From Mycobacterium colombiense CECT 3035 (GTDB taxonomy: Bacteria > Actinomycetota > Actinomycetes > Mycobacteriales > Mycobacteriaceae), in the NCBI RefSeq assembly GCF_002105755.1, contig NZ_CP020821.1, positions 4,526,001-4,590,000 on the forward strand: 64,000 nt of DNA, in the 5' to 3' direction. Below are positions 33,687-42,761 of the stretch, piece by piece. The notes under the pieces were generated by a model. That model was given only the letters and a program-made list of their open reading frames with translations. It searched no databases and was not told where the DNA came from. The translations under genes and the position numbers were made by a program. Each line of letters starts with the position of its first letter. Positions within the stretch are counted from its first letter, which is position 1.

Positions 33687-35777
33687 TTGGATATCGTGCT
33701 CGGGGTGTCGATGGCACCGTCGTCCATCCAAATGGTCGTCCTGGAAGGCGAATACGCCGACGGCGCCACCGTAGAAGAGGACACGTTCGACGTCGCCGAC
33801 GTCGACGACGCGGCTACGGCGACCGGGCCCGATCAGGTGATCTCCGCAATCCTGGGCACCCGCGAGGGCGCGGCCGACGCCGGCCTCGAGCTGTCGTCCA
33901 TCGGCGTCACGTGGACGGATCAGCTGGAAGCCGCGGCGCTGCGCGACGCGCTGGCCGCCCACCGGATCGACAACGTGATGCTGGTCTCGGCCTTTTTGGC
34001 CGCGGCGGCGCTGGCGCAAAACGTCGGTGGGGCAATGGGTTACGAGCGCACGGCGGTGCTGCTGGTGGAGCCCGACACCGCGACGCTGGCGGTCGTCGAG
34101 ACCTCCGACGGCTCCATCCCCGACGTCTACAAACAACAGATCCACGCCGAGTCCTACGGGGACGCCGCCGAGCAGCTCAGCGCGATGGTGGCTGGCATGG
34201 AGAAGCTGGAACTCCTGCCGGGCGGCCTGTTCCTGGTCGGGTCGGGCATCGACGTCGCGCCGCTGAAGCCGGTATTGCAGGCGACGACATTCCTCGACGT
34301 GAGCGTGGCCGAGGAGCAGGAGACGGCGCTGGCCCGCGGGGCCGCGCTGGCGTCGGCGAACGCGCCGCTGTTTGCCTCGTCGACCGCGGCCCTGGCCTAT
34401 GCGCAAGACCCGGGCACCGGCGCGGTCGATCAGTACTCCCTTCCCGAATACCTCTATGTTCCGTTCGGACAGGTGCCCGGCGACGACGACCTGGCCTACA
34501 GCGCGGTGGGCGACGACGACGCCGACTCCCCGACCGTCGTCATCGAGAAGCTCTTCCTTCCCGCGGAAAGCCAGCCGAAGCGGCGGCCGGTCCTGCTGGT
34601 CGGCAGCGGGCTCGCGGTGGTCGGGATCAGCGCGGTGCTGGCGCTCGAGATCGCGCTGGCGATCGGCATCCGGAACACCGGAACCGTTGCCTTGCAGCCC
34701 ACTCCGGGCCAGCACCTCATCGTTCCTGAACAGGCCCCGGCCCCGGCGCCGGTGCAGGCGTCCGAGCCGCTGGCGAAGATCAGCGCGCCCGTCCCGGCGG
34801 CGGCGCCCCAGCCTTTCAGCCCGCCGGCCGCCGCGCCGCTGCCCGCGATTCCGCCGCCGGCGGCGCCTCCGCCGCCCGCTGCGCCGATCGTTCCTGTTCC
34901 CGTCGTGGTTCCCCCGGTGCCGGTTCCGGTACCCGTGCGTATTCCGGTTCCCGATCCGATCGACCCCCCGATGCTGGCGGTCCCGCCGCATCTCTCCATC
35001 CCGCAACCGGTGCAGCCCCAGCCGCCGGTGCACCTGCCCCAGCCTCCGCAGGTCACCGTTCCGCAGGCACCGCCACACCAGACGCCACCCGGCGAGGGCA
35101 CCCCGCCCAAGCCCAGTGGCCCCGGTAACTACGGCGGCGGCCACACTCCGACACCCGGTGAGAACGGCCCAGGCGGGCCGGGCGGTCACGTGCCGACGCC
35201 GGGTTCGGGTGGCTCAGGTAGCGGTCACGTGCCGACGCCCCGGCGGGTGGTCCCGGTGGTCTCGGTGGCGGCCACGTTCCCACACCCCCGGCGGGTGGTC
35301 CCGGTGGTTCGGGTGGCGGTCATGTCCCGACGCCGCCCGCGGGTGGTCCCGGTGGTCTCGGTGGCGGCCACGTTCCCACACCCCCGGCGGGTGGTCCCGG
35401 TGGCCTGGGCGGCGGTCACGTGCCCACGCCGCCCGCGGGTGGCCCCGGCGGCGGTGGTCTCGGTGGCTTCGGCGGCGGCCACGCGCCGGCCCCAGGCGGT
35501 GGCCTGGGCGGCTTCGGTGGCGGTCACGCGCCGGCTCCCGGCGGTGGTTTCGGTGGCTTCGGTGGCGGTCATGCCCCTGCGCCTAGCGGCGGCGGTGGTC
35601 TCGGTGGCTTCGGTGGTGGCCACAGCGGCGGCGGCTTCGGCGGTGGCGGTGGCTTCGGCGGCGGCCACAGCGGCGGTGGCGGCGGCTTCGGCGGCGGTGG
35701 CGGCGGCGGCCACCACTAACCGGTTTGCCAACCAACCCACAGCAATCACGCCACTTCCGCCGAGCTCACACGGGTAG
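33687..35777 (+). CDS. Degenerate actin/Hsp70-fold membrane protein, paralogue 1 (Gly/Pro repeat tail, one frameshift)
   Basis: The TTG at 33687, after TTGGAGGGG, gives MDIVLGVSMAPSSIQMVVLEG. The N-domain (1-250) has the family motifs VMLVSAFLAAAALAQNVG, RTAVLLVEPDTATLAVVETS and GGLFLVGSGIDVAPLKPVLQ, with a TM helix at about 302-326 after PKRRP. A Pro-rich stretch then changes to five HVPTPPAGGPGG-type repeats and a Gly/His-rich end. One base is missing in the C run at 35238-35241 (four C where sister repeats have five), after which the assembled frame runs as Val/Ala/Arg junk to 35777. The restored frame ends GGGGGFGGGGGGGHH at 35719. An upstream open frame to 33426 overlaps dcd and is discarded. 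Confidence 0.8.
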   Translation: MDIVLGVSMAPSSIQMVVLEGEYADGATVEEDTFDVADVDDAATATGPDQVISAILGTREGAADAGLELSSIGVTWTDQLEAAALRDALAAHRIDNVMLVSAFLAAAALAQNVGGAMGYERTAVLLVEPDTATLAVVETSDGSIPDVYKQQIHAESYGDAAEQLSAMVAGMEKLELLPGGLFLVGSGIDVAPLKPVLQATTFLDVSVAEEQETALARGAALASANAPLFASSTAALAYAQDPGTGAVDQYSLPEYLYVPFGQVPGDDDLAYSAVGDDDADSPTVVIEKLFLPAESQPKRRPVLLVGSGLAVVGISAVLALEIALAIGIRNTGTVALQPTPGQHLIVPEQAPAPAPVQASEPLAKISAPVPAAAPQPFSPPAAAPLPAIPPPAAPPPPAAPIVPVPVVVPPVPVPVPVRIPVPDPIDPPMLAVPPHLSIPQPVQPQPPVHLPQPPQVTVPQAPPHQTPPGEGTPPKPSGPGNYGGGHTPTPGENGPGGPGGHVPTPGSGGSGSGHVPTPRRVVPVVSVAATFPHPRRVVPVVRVAVMSRRRPRVVPVVSVAATFPHPRRVVPVAWAAVTCPRRPRVAPAAVVSVASAAATRRPQAVAWAASVAVTRRLPAVVSVASVAVMPLRLAAAVVSVASVVATAAAASAVAVASAAATAAVAAASAAVAAAATTNRFANQPTAITPLPPSSHG

Positions 35778-35966
35778 GGTCGGGGTATTGAGGCTGGCGA
35801 AAAAAACGCCGCCTCACCCGCCAGAATTTCATCAGCCCAGCAATGTAGGCGGGCATGCTGCCCTTGCTCTGTTGTGGCGGGAAAGTCCTGGTGGCCGACA
35901 AATAGTGGTGTAGCCGATGTTGGCTGTCGAGCAACACGGCAAACAGGGCAAGGGGGAGCTTAAACG

Positions 35967-37373
35967 GTGGTGGGCATCGTGCTCGGCGTCTCGATGACGC
36001 CGACGAAGGTGCGCATGGTGCTGGTCGAAGGTGAGAGCGCCGACGGGGTCACCGTCGACGAGGAGGACTTCGACGTCGACACCCAGCGCACCGCCGTGCC
36101 CGGCACCGCCCCCAATGAAGTGATCTCGGCGATCCTCGGCACCCGGGAAGGCGCCACCGACGGCGGTTACCAACTGCTGTCGACGGGCGTGACGTGGACC
36201 GATCACGTCGAAGCGGCGATGCTGCGTGACGCCCTGATCGCCCACAAGGTCGAGAACGTCATGCTGGTCTCGGCTTTCATGGCCGCGGCCGCGCTGACGC
36301 AGGCAGTCGGCGACGCCACCAACTACGCACGCACCGCGCTGCTCTTCGTCGAGCCCTACAGCGCGACCCTGGCCGTCGTCGACACCGCGGACGGTTCGGT
36401 CTCGGAGGTGCGTCGCAGGATCCTTCCCGACGACGAGGACCAAGCGGTGGCCGAACTCGTCGACATGGCTTCCGGCGCCGAGGGGCTCGAAACGCACCCC
36501 GAGGGGTTGGTTCTCGTCGGTTCCGGTGTCGACATCCCGCTGATCAAACCGGTGTTGGAGGCCGCGACCTCGCTCGAGTTGTCCGTGCCGGACGAGCCGG
36601 AGATGGCCCTGGCGCGGGGCGCCGCGCTGGCGTCGGCGAATGCGCCGCTATTCGCGTCGTCGACGGCCGCGCTGGCCTACGCGCTGGATCCGGGCACCGG
36701 CGAGGTCGATCCGGTCGTTCTCGCCGGCCAGTACCCCGGCCTGGTGCCCGGTTACCAGCCCGAATACCGCAGCCACATCGCCGCCCTGGCCGCCGACGTC
36801 GACAAGGGCAAGACCAACGTCGCGTACAGCGCCGTGGCGGACGACGACGCCGACGCCAAGACGGTCATCGGCCTCGACGAACGCGCGCGCCGGCGCAAGT
36901 CTTTCCTGCTGGTCAGCAGCTCGCTGGCGGTGATCTTCATCGCCGCGGTGGTGGCACTGGAAATCGCGCTGGCCATCAGCATTCGCCCGACCGTGGCGTT
37001 GCGGCCCAGTCCCAACGAAAACATCGTCGCCCCGGCTCCCACCCCGGCCCCGGTCAACCCCGGGCCGCCGGTGCAGGCTCAGCCAAAGATCGCACCCCCG
37101 CGGCCGCTGGCGGCGCCGCGCCCCGTCGCGCCGCCGGCTCCGGCCGCGCCGGCGCTCCCGATTGTGCCGCCGCCCGTATTCGTTCCGGCGCCGCGGCTGC
37201 CGGTCCCCGGCCTGGGCGGTGGCCACGGGCCCTTCGGCGGCCGCGGTCCCTTCGGCGGCGGTCATGGGCCGTTCGGTTGGGGTCACGGGTTCGGCGGCGG
37301 CCACGGTTTCGGCGGGGGTCATGGGTTCGGCGGCCACGGCTTCGGGGGTGGTCATGGCGGCGGCCACCGGTAG
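35967..37373 (+). CDS. Degenerate actin/Hsp70-fold membrane protein, paralogue 2 (intact)
   Basis: A 468-residue intact family member with a GTG start (MVGIVLGVSMTPTKVRMVLVEG). Conserved motifs: VMLVSAFMAAAALTQAVG, RTALLFVEPYSATLAVVDTADGS, GLVLVGSGVDIPLIKPVLEA, MALARGAALASANAPLF. The phosphate-1 Asp of Hsp70 is Ser (LGVSM) and the phosphate-2 DxG is reduced to VEPYS. RRRK precedes a TM helix at about 313-335 (SFLLVSSSLAVIFIAAVVAL), then a Pro/Ala stalk and a Gly/His/Phe repeat tail (FGGGHGFGGGHGFGG). The basic residues place the N-domain in the cytosol. Confidence 0.85.
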   Translation: MVGIVLGVSMTPTKVRMVLVEGESADGVTVDEEDFDVDTQRTAVPGTAPNEVISAILGTREGATDGGYQLLSTGVTWTDHVEAAMLRDALIAHKVENVMLVSAFMAAAALTQAVGDATNYARTALLFVEPYSATLAVVDTADGSVSEVRRRILPDDEDQAVAELVDMASGAEGLETHPEGLVLVGSGVDIPLIKPVLEAATSLELSVPDEPEMALARGAALASANAPLFASSTAALAYALDPGTGEVDPVVLAGQYPGLVPGYQPEYRSHIAALAADVDKGKTNVAYSAVADDDADAKTVIGLDERARRRKSFLLVSSSLAVIFIAAVVALEIALAISIRPTVALRPSPNENIVAPAPTPAPVNPGPPVQAQPKIAPPRPLAAPRPVAPPAPAAPALPIVPPPVFVPAPRLPVPGLGGGHGPFGGRGPFGGGHGPFGWGHGFGGGHGFGGGHGFGGHGFGGGHGGGHR

Positions 37374-37550
37374 CGTGTCGCGCTTCACACGTGTGTCTGG
37401 CCGGGCGCGCTAGGCTGGCGGATCGAGGTGTGGCCGCGGCCAAAACTCTTCGCACGCCCGGCCGACGCTCAAATCGCGAGGCCGCCGAGCCGGTGGCACC
37501 GCAGCTGTCCTGGCATGGCGCAGCAACCAATTGGACGATTTGGAGGAGCG

Positions 37551-38654
37551 ATGGACGTCGTACTCGGCGTGTCTATGGCACCTGAAACGGTCCGCATGGT
37601 GCTCATCGAAGGTGAGGCCGCCGGCGGGGTGACCGTCGATCAGGACGGTTTCGACGTCGCCGGCAACGAAACCCCCATCGCCGCAGCGAATCACGTCGTC
37701 GCAGCCATCCTCGGCACCCGCGACAGCGCGGCGCAGGGCGGCTACCGGCTGCGATCCAGCGGAGTGAGTTGGACGGACCCCGTCAAGGCGGCCGCGCTGC
37801 GAGACGCGTTGGCGGCCCGCAAGATTGAGAACGTGATGCTGGTCTCGGCGGTCATGGCCGCCGCGGCGTTGGCGCAGGCAGTGGGCAGCGCAACCAACTG
37901 GGCGCGCACCGCGTTGCTGCTCGTCGAGCCGGGCAGCGCGACGCTGGCGGTCGTCGACACCTCGAACGGGACCGTCACCGACGTACACCGGCACCCGCTG
38001 CCCGCCAGCGACGACGCGGCGCTGGCGAAGCTGACGGCGATGGTGTCGGGCGCCGAGTCGATGAGCGCGCGGCCCGACGGGGTGTTTCTGGTCGGCTCGG
38101 AGGTGGACATCCCCTCGATCAAGCCGACGCTCGACGCCGCGACCGCCCTGTCGGTGACCACGCCCGAGGAACCCGAGATGGCGCTGGCGCGGGGCGCCTC
38201 ACTGGCCGCCGCCAACGCGAAGCTGGGAGCGCCCCGCACGGTCTCGATGCCGGCCGCGCAGACGTCCTCGGCCGCCGCGATCGAACTCGCCTACAGCGCC
38301 GTGGACGACCCGGCCTCCGACGCCCACCCCGCCGCCGATGCGCGGCAGCGGCGCAGCCGCAAGTCGATATTGACGATCGCCGCCGTCACCACGGTCTTCG
38401 TCGGGGGCATCGTGGCATTGGCGCTGGTAATGGTCTTCGGCGTCGGCCAGCGCGCCGACCAGCAGCCCCAGGTCAGCACCAACATCGTCGCGCCGCAGAA
38501 TCCCGCGCCGGGCCCGCCGCCGCCGTCTGAAGCGCCCGCGCCTCCGCCGGCGGCCCCCGCGCCGTCACCGCAGCCGTCGCCGCATCTCGGTGACCATCAG
38601 CACTGGGATGACTGGCTGAAACGCCACCTCGGCACGCAGATCCCGTCCCCGTAA
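37551..38654 (+). CDS. Degenerate actin/Hsp70-fold membrane protein, paralogue 3 (intact, short tail)
   Basis: A 367-residue intact member. ATG at 37551 follows TTTGGAGGAG (MDVVLGVSMAPETVRMVLIEG). Motifs VMLVSAVMAAAALAQAVG, RTALLLVEPGSATLAVVDTS, GVFLVGSEVDIPSIKPTLDA and MALARGASLAAANAKL are present. RQRRSRK precedes the TM helix at about 270-292 (ILTIAAVTTVFVGGIVALAL). The tail is a short Pro/Ala stretch ending in charged HQHWDDWLKRHLGTQIPSP rather than Gly repeats, so tails vary within the family. The upstream frame to 37428 lacks a start with a ribosome site. Confidence 0.85.
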   Translation: MDVVLGVSMAPETVRMVLIEGEAAGGVTVDQDGFDVAGNETPIAAANHVVAAILGTRDSAAQGGYRLRSSGVSWTDPVKAAALRDALAARKIENVMLVSAVMAAAALAQAVGSATNWARTALLLVEPGSATLAVVDTSNGTVTDVHRHPLPASDDAALAKLTAMVSGAESMSARPDGVFLVGSEVDIPSIKPTLDAATALSVTTPEEPEMALARGASLAAANAKLGAPRTVSMPAAQTSSAAAIELAYSAVDDPASDAHPAADARQRRSRKSILTIAAVTTVFVGGIVALALVMVFGVGQRADQQPQVSTNIVAPQNPAPGPPPPSEAPAPPPAAPAPSPQPSPHLGDHQHWDDWLKRHLGTQIPSP

Positions 38655-38819
38655 CCGGGTCGCGGTCCGCTTCCCGGGCCACCACCCGGGCGCCGAACGA
38701 GCGTAAAATCGGGTCGTTAGGGGAATACCGGTGGGGACTCAGCGATGTCTCGCGCCACCACGTCGTGCGACGAGCCCGCCCCCGCCGTGATTGGCTAGCA
38801 ATCGACTATTGGAGGAGCT

Positions 38820-40319
38820 TTGGACACCGTACTTGGTGTGTCGATGGCCCCGACGGCAGTCCGGATGGTGCTGGTCGAGGGGGAAAACGGCGACGGCGCG
38901 ACGGTTGATGAAGACAATTTCAACGTCGCCACTGACGCAGATGCAGCAACGGTAACCGCCTCGGACCAGGTAGTCTCGGCCATCTTGGGGACCCGTCAGG
39001 GCGCAGCAGAGGGCGGCTACCAACTCGCGTCGACCGGTGTCACGTTCACGGACCCGGTCGAGGCCGCCGCGCTGCGCGACAAGCTGGCCGCCCACAAGGT
39101 CGAAAATGTGATGCTCGTCTCGGCCTTCCTGGCCGCGGCGGCGCTGGCCCAGGCGGTCGGCCACCAGACCAACTACGCGCAGACCGCGCTGCTCTACATC
39201 GAGCCCGACACCGCGACGTTGGCGGTGGTCGACAGCGCGGACGGATCCATTGCCGATGTGCAGCGGCAGGTCCTGCCCGACGATGACGAGGCGGCGGTCG
39301 CCCAGCTGGCCGCGATGGTGTCCAGCGCCGAGAACCTGCAGACGCGCCCGGACGCCGTGTTCGTCGTCGGCTCCGGCATCGACATCCCGCTGATCAAGCC
39401 CGCCCTCGAGGCGGCGACCACCCTGCCGCTGACCGCGCCCGAGGAACCGGACACGGCCCTGGCCCGCGGCGCGGCGCTGGCGTCGGCGCACGCACCGCTG
39501 TTCTCGTCCTCCACCGCGGCCCTGGCCTACGCGCAGGATCCCGGCACCGGGGCGATCAACCCGCTGGCCGTGGCGCCGGGCTACTTCGAAGTCCCGGCGG
39601 AGGCGGGCGCGGACGGACTCGCGTACAGCGCCGTGCCCGACGACCCGGACGAGTTCTTCACCGGCTCGCAGACCGCGGCGACGGCGCTGGTCGACGCGGA
39701 CTACCACGAACGCAGCTCGTTCCGGCTGGTGGGAAGCGTGGTGGCGGGAATCTTCGTCATCGGCGTCGTGGCGCTGGTGGTGTCGTTGGCCATCGCCATC
39801 CGGCCGACGGCCAACGTCCGGCCGAGCCCGAACCAGAACGTCGTCGTCGCGCCCACCCGGCCGGCTCCTGCTCCCGCGGCGCCCGCACCCGCGCCGGAGG
39901 CTCCGCCCGCCCCTGCCCCCGCGGCCCCGGCCCCGAGGCCGCCCGCCGGCCCCGCTCCGGCGCCGGCGGCTCCCGCCCCGGTGCAGGTGGCACCCGTCCC
40001 GGTGCCGGAGGCTCCCGCCCCGGCGCCGGTGGCTCCGCCGCCCCTCCGCCCGCGGTGGCGCCGATCCCGGTGCCGATTCCGCTGCCGATCCCGGGCCTTG
40101 GCGGGCCGGGCTTCGGTGGACCCCCGGGAGGTGGCTTCGGTCCGCACGGTGGCGGCGACGAAGGGCCGCACGGCGGCGGTGGCTTCCCCGGGTTCGGCGG
40201 CGGCCACGGCGGCGGCGGCTTCCCCGGCTTCGGCGGAGGTCACGGCGGATTCGGTCGCCACTAGTCGCCGTGAGGCCTGGCGGCGGGCAGCTGTCATCTT
40301 CCGTTTGCCTCCCGCTTAA
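38820..40319 (+). CDS. Degenerate actin/Hsp70-fold membrane protein, paralogue 4 (one frameshift in tail)
   Basis: TTG start at 38820 after ATTGGAGGAG (MDTVLGVSMAPTAVRMVLVEG). Family motifs VMLVSAFLAAAALAQAVG, QTALLYIEPDTATLAVVDSADGS, VFVVGSGIDIPLIKPALEA and TALARGAALASAHAPLF are intact, with a TM helix at about 302-325 and a Pro/Ala stalk. One base is missing in the C run at 40041-40044; the restored frame gives VAPIPVPIPLPIPGLGGP, then a Gly/His/Phe-rich end at 40264, like paralogue 2. As assembled the frame ends at 40319 with Arg-rich sequence. Confidence 0.8.
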   Translation: MDTVLGVSMAPTAVRMVLVEGENGDGATVDEDNFNVATDADAATVTASDQVVSAILGTRQGAAEGGYQLASTGVTFTDPVEAAALRDKLAAHKVENVMLVSAFLAAAALAQAVGHQTNYAQTALLYIEPDTATLAVVDSADGSIADVQRQVLPDDDEAAVAQLAAMVSSAENLQTRPDAVFVVGSGIDIPLIKPALEAATTLPLTAPEEPDTALARGAALASAHAPLFSSSTAALAYAQDPGTGAINPLAVAPGYFEVPAEAGADGLAYSAVPDDPDEFFTGSQTAATALVDADYHERSSFRLVGSVVAGIFVIGVVALVVSLAIAIRPTANVRPSPNQNVVVAPTRPAPAPAAPAPAPEAPPAPAPAAPAPRPPAGPAPAPAAPAPVQVAPVPVPEAPAPAPVAPPPLRPRWRRSRCRFRCRSRALAGRASVDPREVASVRTVAATKGRTAAVASPGSAAATAAAASPASAEVTADSVATSRREAWRRAAVIFRLPPA

Positions 40320-40363
40320 CCCTGCGATGCAATTAGCTCATGGCGACCACCTACACCGGTTGT

Positions 40364-41689
40364 ATGCGATGCACGGTGTTCGGCACGGGTTACCTCGGTG
40401 CCACCCACGCGGTGGGGATGGCCGAACTCGGACACGAGGTGCTCGGGGTCGATATCGACCCGGGTAAGGTCGCCAAGCTGGCCGGGGGCGACATCCCCTT
40501 CTACGAGCCCGGCCTGCGAAAGCTGTTGAGGGAGAACCTGGCCGCCGGTCGGCTGCGGTTCACCACCGATTACGAGATGGCGGCCGACTTCGCCGACGTG
40601 CACTTCCTCGGGGTGGGCACGCCGCAAAAGAAGGGCGAGTACGGCGCGGACCTGCGCCACGTCTACGCGGTCATCGATTCGCTGGTGCCGCGGCTGACGA
40701 CATCGGCTGTGCTGGTTGGCAAGTCGACGGTCCCGGTGGGCACCGCGGCCGAGTTGAACCAACGAGCGGCCGCACTGGCGCCGAGCGGTGTGGACGTCGA
40801 AATCGCCTGGAACCCAGAGTTTCTGCGCGAGGGCTACGCCGTGCAGGACACCCTGCACCCGGACCGGATCGTGCTGGGGGTCAAACAGGATTCGACGCGC
40901 GCCGAGGCCGCGGTGCGCGAGCTGTACGCGCCGCTGCTGGAGGCCGGGGTGCCGTTCCTGGTGACGGACCTGCAGACCGCTGAGCTGGTCAAGGTTTCCG
41001 CCAACGCCTTTCTGGCGACCAAGATTTCGTTCATCAACGCCATTTCCGAGGTATGCGAGGCCGCGGGCGCCGACGTCAGCCTGCTGGCCGACGCGCTCGG
41101 ATACGACCCCCGGATCGGACGCCAATTCCTCAATGCCGGTTTAGGTTTCGGCGGCGGATGCCTGCCCAAGGACATCCGCGCGTTCATGGCGCGCGCCGGC
41201 GAGCTGGGCGCCGACCAGGCGCTGACGTTTTTGCGCGAGGTGGACAGCATCAACATGCGCCGCCGCACCCGGATGGTGGAACTGGCCAGCGCGGCCTGCG
41301 GAGGCTCGCTGCTGGGCGCCAACATCGCCGTGCTCGGTGCGGCGTTCAAGCCCGAATCCGACGACGTACGTGACTCGCCCGCGCTCAACGTCGCGGGCCA
41401 GCTGCAGCTCAACGGCGCCGCGGTCAACGTCTATGACCCCAAGGCCCTGGACAACGCGCAGCGGCTGTTCCCGACGCTGAACTACGCCGTCTCGGTCGAG
41501 GAGGCCTGTGACCGCGCGGATGCGGTGCTGGTGCTCACCGAGTGGCGCCAGTTCGTCGACATGGACCCCGACGACCTGGCGGACCGGGTGCGCGCCCGCG
41601 TCATCGTCGACGGCCGCAATTGCCTGGACGTCGCCCGCTGGCAGCAGGCGGGCTGGCGGGTCTACCGCCTGGGCGCGCCGCGGCCCTAG
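40364..41689 (+). CDS. udgA: UDP-glucose 6-dehydrogenase
   Basis: A 441-residue enzyme from the ATG at 40364 (MRCTVFGTGYLGATHAVGMA). NAD-binding GTGYLGATHAVG, VGTPQKKGEYGADL, and the catalytic Cys in GLGFGGGCLPKD are present, with the C-terminal UDP-binding domain (VLGAAFKPESDDVRDSPA). It oxidises UDP-glucose to UDP-glucuronate for envelope polysaccharide. It matches Rv0322. An ATG at 40340 would add MATTYTGC, which is not family-like. It follows the Gly-rich paralogue array directly. Confidence 0.93.
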   Translation: MRCTVFGTGYLGATHAVGMAELGHEVLGVDIDPGKVAKLAGGDIPFYEPGLRKLLRENLAAGRLRFTTDYEMAADFADVHFLGVGTPQKKGEYGADLRHVYAVIDSLVPRLTTSAVLVGKSTVPVGTAAELNQRAAALAPSGVDVEIAWNPEFLREGYAVQDTLHPDRIVLGVKQDSTRAEAAVRELYAPLLEAGVPFLVTDLQTAELVKVSANAFLATKISFINAISEVCEAAGADVSLLADALGYDPRIGRQFLNAGLGFGGGCLPKDIRAFMARAGELGADQALTFLREVDSINMRRRTRMVELASAACGGSLLGANIAVLGAAFKPESDDVRDSPALNVAGQLQLNGAAVNVYDPKALDNAQRLFPTLNYAVSVEEACDRADAVLVLTEWRQFVDMDPDDLADRVRARVIVDGRNCLDVARWQQAGWRVYRLGAPRP

Positions 41690-41816
41690 CCGCAAAGTCA
41701 ACCACTGCGGGCTTACTTTCAGCCCGATTGCAAACGCTTCCTGGCGGTTGCATTGCCGATAAGCTCAAAAAGCTTGTATTGCATGCAGTTTCACCGTTTG
41801 ATAGGAATCGTGCGAA

Positions 41817-42761
41817 TTGACCACCACCGCTGCCACCGAAACCGGTATTGAAGTCGTCCCCCTGTCGGGCTGGACAGGAGCCGTGATCGACGGTGTCGAC
41901 CTCTCGGCGCCGCTGAGCGAAGCGGACAAGGCCACCATCCGGTCGGCTTTGCACAAGTGGAAGGTGGTGTTCTTTCGCGGCCAGGAGCTGGACCACGCCG
42001 CGCAGATCGCCTTCGGGGCCCAGTTCGGTGAGGTCACCGCGGCTCATCCGTACGAAGGCGATTCCGCGCCTGATGGTTTCCCGCAGATCCATACCGTGTC
42101 CGCGGCCGCCTACGACCGTCGATATGGATCGGAGTATCGCCATAAGGAGGGCTGGAACGGCCCGAACTGGCATGCCGACGTGACACCGCTGATCAACCCG
42201 CCGTCGCATTCGATACTTCGCGCCGAAGTGGTTCCGCCGTACGGCGGCGACACCCTTTTCACCAATGTCGCCGCTGTCTATCAAGGCCTTTCGCCGTTGG
42301 TTCAAGGGTTCCTCGACGGGCTTCGCGCCGAGCATCGTTTCGGGGCCACGTTGTCGTTCGAGCGCAGCGGCGCAAAGATCGGTGACCTGGTTCGCAGCAA
42401 TCCGCTTGCGTCGATCCATCCGGTGGTCCGGGTGCATCCGGAGACCAACGAGAAAGTTGTCTACGTCAATCAATTCTTCACCCGGGAGATCGTCGACCTG
42501 TCGCCCCGCGAAAGCCGGCACGTCCTGGACCTGTTGTTCGAGCAGATCGCCCGCCCGGAATATTCGGTCCGGTTCAAGTGGGAGCCGGGAAGCGTTGCGT
42601 TCTGGGACAATCGGGCCACGCTGCACCTTGCGCCGCGCGATTACGAACATCTCGGCGAAGAGCGGGTATTGCACCGGATCACCCTGGTCGGCGACATCCC
42701 TTTCGGGCCCGACGGGCGCCGCTCGGAGCCGCTAGAGGGGGACTTCTTCGTGGCTGCGTGA
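41817..42761 (+). CDS. TauD/TfdA-family Fe(II)/2-oxoglutarate dioxygenase
   Basis: A 314-residue dioxygenase with a TTG start (MTTTAATETGIEVVPLSGWT). The iron ligands are in NWHADVTPL (His-x-Asp) and the distal His in LHRITLVGD; the oxoglutarate-binding Arg follows near RRSEPL or in WDNRATLHLAP. GAVIDGVDLSAPLSE matches the TauD/alkylsulfatase start. Likely substrates are taurine, alkyl sulfates or an aryloxyalkanoate; the exact one is unknown. Its 3' end overlaps the convergent MHS transporter by 30 bases. Confidence 0.87.
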   Translation: MTTTAATETGIEVVPLSGWTGAVIDGVDLSAPLSEADKATIRSALHKWKVVFFRGQELDHAAQIAFGAQFGEVTAAHPYEGDSAPDGFPQIHTVSAAAYDRRYGSEYRHKEGWNGPNWHADVTPLINPPSHSILRAEVVPPYGGDTLFTNVAAVYQGLSPLVQGFLDGLRAEHRFGATLSFERSGAKIGDLVRSNPLASIHPVVRVHPETNEKVVYVNQFFTREIVDLSPRESRHVLDLLFEQIARPEYSVRFKWEPGSVAFWDNRATLHLAPRDYEHLGEERVLHRITLVGDIPFGPDGRRSEPLEGDFFVAA

